Shown piece after piece: positions 62,215 through 64,000 of a DNA stretch of 64,000 bases. Position 1 is the stretch's first letter; the number at the start of each line of letters is the position of its first letter. The notes under the pieces are model-generated. The model saw only the letters and a list, made by a program, of their open reading frames with translations. It ran no database searches and was not told the origin of the DNA. The translations under genes were made by a program, and so were the position numbers. The stretch comes from Proluteimonas flavola (GTDB lineage Bacteria; Pseudomonadota; Gammaproteobacteria; Xanthomonadales; Xanthomonadaceae). The stretch lies in NCBI RefSeq assembly GCF_021191705.1, contig NZ_JAIWPU010000039.1:1-64000 (forward strand), read 5' to 3'.

Positions 62215-62904
62215 ATGGGCCGGGATGTCATCCTCGCCACGCCGTCCGGACCGGTGAACGCCTGGCGCGCCGATCCGCCGTATGGCGCCGCCGCACTGGG
62301 GGCTGTGGTCGTGATCCAGGAGATCTTCGGCGTCAACGCGCACATCCGCAGCGTCGCCGACGGCTACGCGGCCGCGGGCTACGTCGCGCTGGCGCCGGCA
62401 CTGTTCGACCCGGTCGCGCGCAATGTCGAACTCGCCTACGACGCCGACGGCTTCGCGCGCGGCCGCGAACTGGTAGAAGCGCTCGGCACCGAACGTGCCG
62501 TCGGCATCCTCCGCGCCTGCCGCGGCGCGCTGCAGACCGAGGGCCATCGCGGCATCGGCGTGGTCGGCTTCTGCTGGGGCGGCACGCTGGCCTTTCTCGC
62601 CAATACGCGCCTGGCGCTGCCCGCGGTCAGCTACTACGGCGCGCGCACCGTGCCGCTCCTGGATGAGCCGTTGCAGGCGCCGATGCTGTTCCAGTTCGGC
62701 GCGGATGATGCCGCCATTTCGCCCGAGGACATTGAACGTCACCGCGCTGCCCAGCCCGATGCAGAAGTGCTGGTGCATCCGGGTGGACACGGCTTCAACC
62801 GCGATGTCGACCCCGCGCATTACCACCCGGCGAGCGCCGCCGCCGCGCGCCGCGCGACCCTCGCCTTCCTGGACGCCGCATTGCGGCAGGACGCGACGCC
62901 ATGA
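62215..62904 (+). CDS. Dienelactone hydrolase family protein
   Basis: A 229-residue alpha/beta hydrolase. The catalytic triad is visible: Cys in [11 protein letters not shown], Asp in [12 protein letters not shown] and His in [10 protein letters not shown]. The region [19 protein letters not shown] is also conserved. The family opens dienelactones in chloroaromatic breakdown, but most genomic members have unknown substrates and no catabolic genes are adjacent. The ATG overlaps nothing upstream; its stop overlaps the HIT gene by four bases. Confidence 0.92.
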   Translation: MGRDVILATPSGPVNAWRADPPYGAAALGAVVVIQEIFGVNAHIRSVADGYAAAGYVALAPALFDPVARNVELAYDADGFARGRELVEALGTERAVGILRACRGALQTEGHRGIGVVGFCWGGTLAFLANTRLALPAVSYYGARTVPLLDEPLQAPMLFQFGADDAAISPEDIERHRAAQPDAEVLVHPGGHGFNRDVDPAHYHPASAAAARRATLAFLDAALRQDATP

Positions 62905-63317
62905 CCCACGCTGCCTACGCGCTGCATCCGCAGCTCGCCGACGACACCCATCCGCTCGCGACGCTCACGCTGTGCGAACTGCGCCTGATGGACGACGCCA
63001 ACTACCCCTGGCTGGTGCTGGTGCCGCGCATCGCCGGCGCGCGCGAACTGATCGACCTCGACGCCGACCAGCGCCGCCAGCTGACCGACGAGATCGACAT
63101 CGCCGCGCGCCTGCTGCGCAACGCGTTCCGGCCTTACAAACTCAACATCGCCGTGCTCGGCAACATGGTCGAGCAGTTGCATGTGCACGTGATCGGCCGC
63201 GAACAGGAGGATCCCGCATGGCCTGCGCCGGTCTGGGGCCGCGTCGCCGCCCGGCCCTACACGCCAGAGCAGCTCGTCGCCCGCATCGGCCAGTTGCAGG
63301 GCGCGTTGCCGCGCTGA
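62901..63317 (+). CDS. HIT-domain protein
   Basis: A 138-residue histidine-triad family nucleotide hydrolase/transferase. The active-site strand is EQLHVHVIGREQEDPAWPAP, in which the third His of the usual HxHxH is Ile, as I recall for this proteobacterial subgroup. The N-terminal part has RLMDDANYPWLVLVPR. The reaction is unknown. Its ATG overlaps the hydrolase TGA, so the two are co-translated. Confidence 0.9.
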   Translation: MTHAAYALHPQLADDTHPLATLTLCELRLMDDANYPWLVLVPRIAGARELIDLDADQRRQLTDEIDIAARLLRNAFRPYKLNIAVLGNMVEQLHVHVIGREQEDPAWPAPVWGRVAARPYTPEQLVARIGQLQGALPR

Positions 63318-63318
63318 C

Positions 63319-63828
63319 TCAGCGCGCGCGGACCACGCGCGTGCCGGCAACGAAATCGTGACCGCAGCGCCGATCCTGCCGGAAGATCATGCACAGGCTG
63401 CCGAGCAGCACAAGCGCGCCCAGGCAGGGAATGGCGCCGACCACCTGCATTGGAAAGTAACGCGCGAAGATCGCGCGCAGCGCAGTGACCGGACGGCCAT
63501 CGAGCGTGACGATACGGATGCCGAGCAGGCGCTTGCCCCAGGTCTGGCCGCCGACGTGCAGCGGCCACGCGTGGATCGCGGCGAAGATCAGCATGCCGAT
63601 CACCATCCACATCGCCTGCAGGCCGAAGCCGACCTGTTCCCCGCGTTGCGCCGCGTCGATCACCGCAGTCCAGTAGCCGCCGAGCCACATCACCGGCGTG
63701 ATGACGGCCAGACCGATCAGGCCATCGATCAGGACAGCACCCAGACGGGTGCCCCGCTCCGCGAGCTGCTCGACGTCATCGGCCTGCAGTTGCGCAGTCG
63801 GCGCCTGGTAGGGATTCGGGTCGTGCAT
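63319..63828 (-). CDS. RDD-family membrane protein
   Basis: A 169-residue protein with a short polar N-terminus (MHDPNPYQAPTA) and an RDD domain from about residue 25. The name-giving region is RGTRLGAVLIDGLIGLAVI, and the later TWGKRLLGIRIVTLDG is characteristic. About three or four transmembrane segments follow. Function of RDD proteins is generally unknown; ion or solute transport is proposed for some. It is convergent with the HIT gene, 1 bp apart. Confidence 0.9.
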   Translation of the reverse strand: MHDPNPYQAPTAQLQADDVEQLAERGTRLGAVLIDGLIGLAVITPVMWLGGYWTAVIDAAQRGEQVGFGLQAMWMVIGMLIFAAIHAWPLHVGGQTWGKRLLGIRIVTLDGRPVTALRAIFARYFPMQVVGAIPCLGALVLLGSLCMIFRQDRRCGHDFVAGTRVVRAR

Positions 63829-63858
63829 GGCGACGTCCTTGTGTGATGGTTTGAACGA

Positions 63859-64000
63859 TCAAGTCCGCGGCAGAGTGACGCCGCGCTGGCCCTGGTACTT
63901 GCCGCCGCGATCCTTGTACGAGGTCTCGCACACGTCGTCGGCATCGGACTGGAAGAACAACATCTGGGCGACGCCTTCATTGGCGTAGATGCGCGCCGGC
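63859..64000 (-). CDS. dcd: dCTP deaminase, 3' end only
   Basis: The last 46 codons of a gene that runs past the window edge. The reading frame contains [20 protein letters not shown], then [20 protein letters not shown], and ends PRT before TGA. This is the typical C-terminus of Dcd, which deaminates dCTP to dUTP for thymidylate synthesis and uses the C-terminal segment to close over nucleotide. The upstream part cannot be checked here. Confidence 0.88.
   Translation of the reverse strand, partial: PARIYANEGVAQMLFFQSDADDVCETSYKDRGGKYQGQRGVTLPRT

Overview
This window looks like a chromosomal segment of a high-GC gammaproteobacterium of the Xanthomonadaceae/Lysobacteraceae (Lysobacter- or Luteimonas-like). 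This is inferred from gene order (tpiA-secG-tRNA-Leu-nuoA-N; tRNA-fMet-rimP-nusA-infB-rbfA-truB-rpsO-pnp; truA-trpF near trpBA-accD), from a TrpI-type regulator divergent to trpBA, and from abundant short palindromic and GGGATTG heptad repeats. No prophage, insertion sequence, CRISPR array or integrative element was seen. Almost all genes are housekeeping genes.

Layout. 0.1-8.1 kb: thiopurine methyltransferase, a BfrA-type bacterioferritin, an Hsp70-like ATPase, a penicillin-acylase-family hydrolase with palindromic repeat DNA in its spacer peptide, a small membrane protein, enoyl-ACP reductase FabV and a cytochrome b561. 8.1-12.4 kb: repeat-rich DNA, asnB preceded by an Asn-rich leader peptide and terminator, and dctA. 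12.4-22 kb: the metY-rimP-nusA-infB-rbfA-truB-rpsO-pnp translation/transcription cluster, with a strong promoter before the initiator tRNA. 22-37.2 kb: all fourteen nuo genes for respiratory complex I. 37.5-42.5 kb: tRNA-Leu(GAG), secG, tpiA, a DUF481 gene remnant, a 2-oxoglutarate/Fe(II)-type oxygenase, glmM and accD. 42.8-47.5 kb: trpA, trpB, divergent trpI, trpF and truA. 47.5-54 kb: fimV, asd, a 2-hydroxyacid dehydrogenase, aroC and prmB. 54-64 kb: SCO protein, psd, an MltD-type lytic transglycosylase, a HerA-like ATPase, greB, a lipoprotein, a small exported protein, rimO, dienelactone hydrolase, HIT protein, RDD protein and the 3' end of dcd.

The most interesting element is upstream of asnB. 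A 31-codon ORF with six Asn codons is followed by an 11-bp hairpin with a T tract. Four segments of alternating complementarity (CCCGCATCG / CGATGCGGG / CCCGCATCG / CGATGCGGG) allow 1:2, 2:3 and 3:4 pairings, which is the architecture of classical ribosome-mediated attenuation, here apparently sensing Asn-tRNA supply.

Three long G or C homopolymer tracts (start of window, ~8.2 kb, ~45.9 kb) sit inside GTGGGAGCG...CGCTCCCAC palindromes. They look like sequencing or assembly artefacts at hairpins rather than biology. Other repeat families are head-to-head pairs of CCTCCCCCGC hairpins in gene gaps, and GGGATTG heptad arrays, one of eight perfect units with G-quadruplex potential.
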